Below are positions 63,663 through 64,000 of a DNA stretch of 64,000 nt, in pieces. The notes under the pieces were generated by a model. That model ran no database searches. It saw only the letters and a list, made by a program, of their open reading frames with translations, and was not told the origin of the DNA. Each line of letters starts with the position of its first letter. The first letter of the stretch is position 1. A program made the position numbers and the translations under genes. The stretch spans positions 1-64,000 of the forward strand of contig NZ_CP139710.1 of assembly GCF_034377145.1 (NCBI RefSeq). The letters are read 5' to 3'. This stretch comes from Sulfitobacter sp. OXR-159 (GTDB lineage Bacteria > Pseudomonadota > Alphaproteobacteria > Rhodobacterales > Rhodobacteraceae).

Positions 63663-64000
63663 TCAAGCCACCTTAAAACGCCCCCGTGGGGAAGGTGCAT
63701 AGACTTCTGAAAGATCAGGAAAAGAGATGTTGGCGTTCGGGAACTCGCCCACCGGACCAAAAATCGGCGTGCGCGCCAAAACCGCCTCGCGCTGCTCACG
63801 AAAGTTCGCGACCAAAAGCTGCACGGGTTTGCTTAAACCTGGGTAAAAACGCGCCTTCAACTCTGGTTTGTAGCCAAGATAGCGCCGATAAAACGCACTA
63901 TGCTCGTCGCGCACAGGCGCCAATGCCCAATCGATATCGTAAAATATTGCCGCGAGGAACGGAATTCTTAAGGCCAGAAAGTGCAATGGCACACGACTTT
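63663..64000 (-). CDS. FeeM-like N-acyl amino acid synthase (GNAT), C-terminal part
   Basis: The frame runs off the window edge; about 112 residues are visible. The motif VRDEHSAFYRRYLGYKPELKARFYPGLSKPVQLLVANFR matches the FeeM-like family, in which NxHVAFYRR...F and YPGL.KPV recur. The stop is at 63663. FeeM-like enzymes make long-chain N-acyl amino acids from acyl carrier protein and are found in several marine bacteria. The start, any active-site residue and the substrate cannot be seen here. Confidence 0.55.
   Translation of the reverse strand, partial: SRVPLHFLALRIPFLAAIFYDIDWALAPVRDEHSAFYRRYLGYKPELKARFYPGLSKPVQLLVANFREQREAVLARTPIFGPVGEFPNANISFPDLSEVYAPSPRGRFKVA

Noticed and set aside
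1..64000. CRISPR arrays, tRNA or rRNA genes, replication origin
   Set aside because: No regularly spaced repeat array was noticed, no cloverleaf or rRNA segment was recognised, and no rep or par gene is present. Short tRNAs could be missed by eye.

Overview
The window looks like an accessory replicon or genomic island (plasmid, chromid or island; I cannot tell which) of an alphaproteobacterium, most likely of the Rhodobacterales/Roseobacter group. This rests on the GC-rich and tightly coupled gene style, a Paracoccus-type cytochrome c550, an H-NS-like protein of the alphaproteobacterial type, DUF995 and DUF4214 proteins, and a GH18-deacetylase-GT2 polysaccharide synthase. No replication, conjugation, rRNA or tRNA gene was recognised. 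The organism assignment is an inference.

Layout. (1) 1-2.2 kb: end of an ABC transporter membrane protein, an OmpR-type response regulator and the first 125 codons of its sensor kinase, cut by an ISKra4-family element (2.2-3.6 kb). (2) 3.7-12.2 kb, minus strand: a tightly coupled eight-gene complex-I-like operon in the order nuoA, nuoB/D fusion, nuoH, J, K, L, M, N. It lacks NuoC, E, F, G and I. The fusion has a NuoB-like part with no cysteines, a copper-type heavy-metal-binding domain, a very His-rich linker and a NuoD-like part that has lost the quinone-site histidines. The antiporter-like subunits keep their key Glu and Lys residues. This is the most unusual system here. A divergent OprP/OprO-type porin follows (12.7-13.7 kb). 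(3) 13.9-17.9 kb: a second, inverted ISKra4 element, then a decayed electron-transfer and secreted-protein segment (truncated cytochrome c, cytochrome c550 with an amber codon, frameshifted sialidase-like gene) and a left-truncated IS5-family copy. (4) 17.9-26.8 kb: metal-resistance block with CusA, a truncated CusB carrying three C-terminal CusF-like domains, DUF302, and a compact operon of a TVP38 membrane protein, an ATC-hydrolase-like protein, an APC permease and Lgt. (5) 27.3-37.5 kb: defence and mobility debris: a HEPN-like gene split by a tandem pair of IS66 elements with an 8-bp target duplication, YefM/YoeB and BrnT/BrnA toxin-antitoxin pairs with visible operators, a small tyrosine recombinase coupled to a WGR protein, and an HsdR/YgjP remnant truncated by an IS6-family element. 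An intact IS5-family copy (37.7-38.9 kb) has the same orientation as the truncated one. (6) 39-64 kb: polysaccharide and cell-surface region with GH18-deacetylase-GT2 synthase (opal codon), GalE, two family-4-like glycosyltransferases, an ABC exporter split by an IS1380 element, DUF995, H-NS-like and DUF4214 proteins, a 558-residue protein of unknown family, a lipoprotein cytochrome c, a hybrid-free sensor kinase and the end of a FeeM-like acyltransferase. Two different IS21-family elements sit here. A candidate small RNA with a C-rich loop and an intrinsic terminator lies at about 46.6 kb.

How it fits together: at least seven IS families are present, and most multi-gene functions are damaged. 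The polysaccharide synthase, the exporter, the CusB adaptor, the type I restriction enzyme, the two-component sensor and both small cytochromes are interrupted or truncated. By contrast the complex-I-like operon, the TVP38-to-lgt operon and the two toxin-antitoxin pairs are intact. That contrast suggests they are still under selection. All family calls come from reading motifs by eye; no database search was possible.
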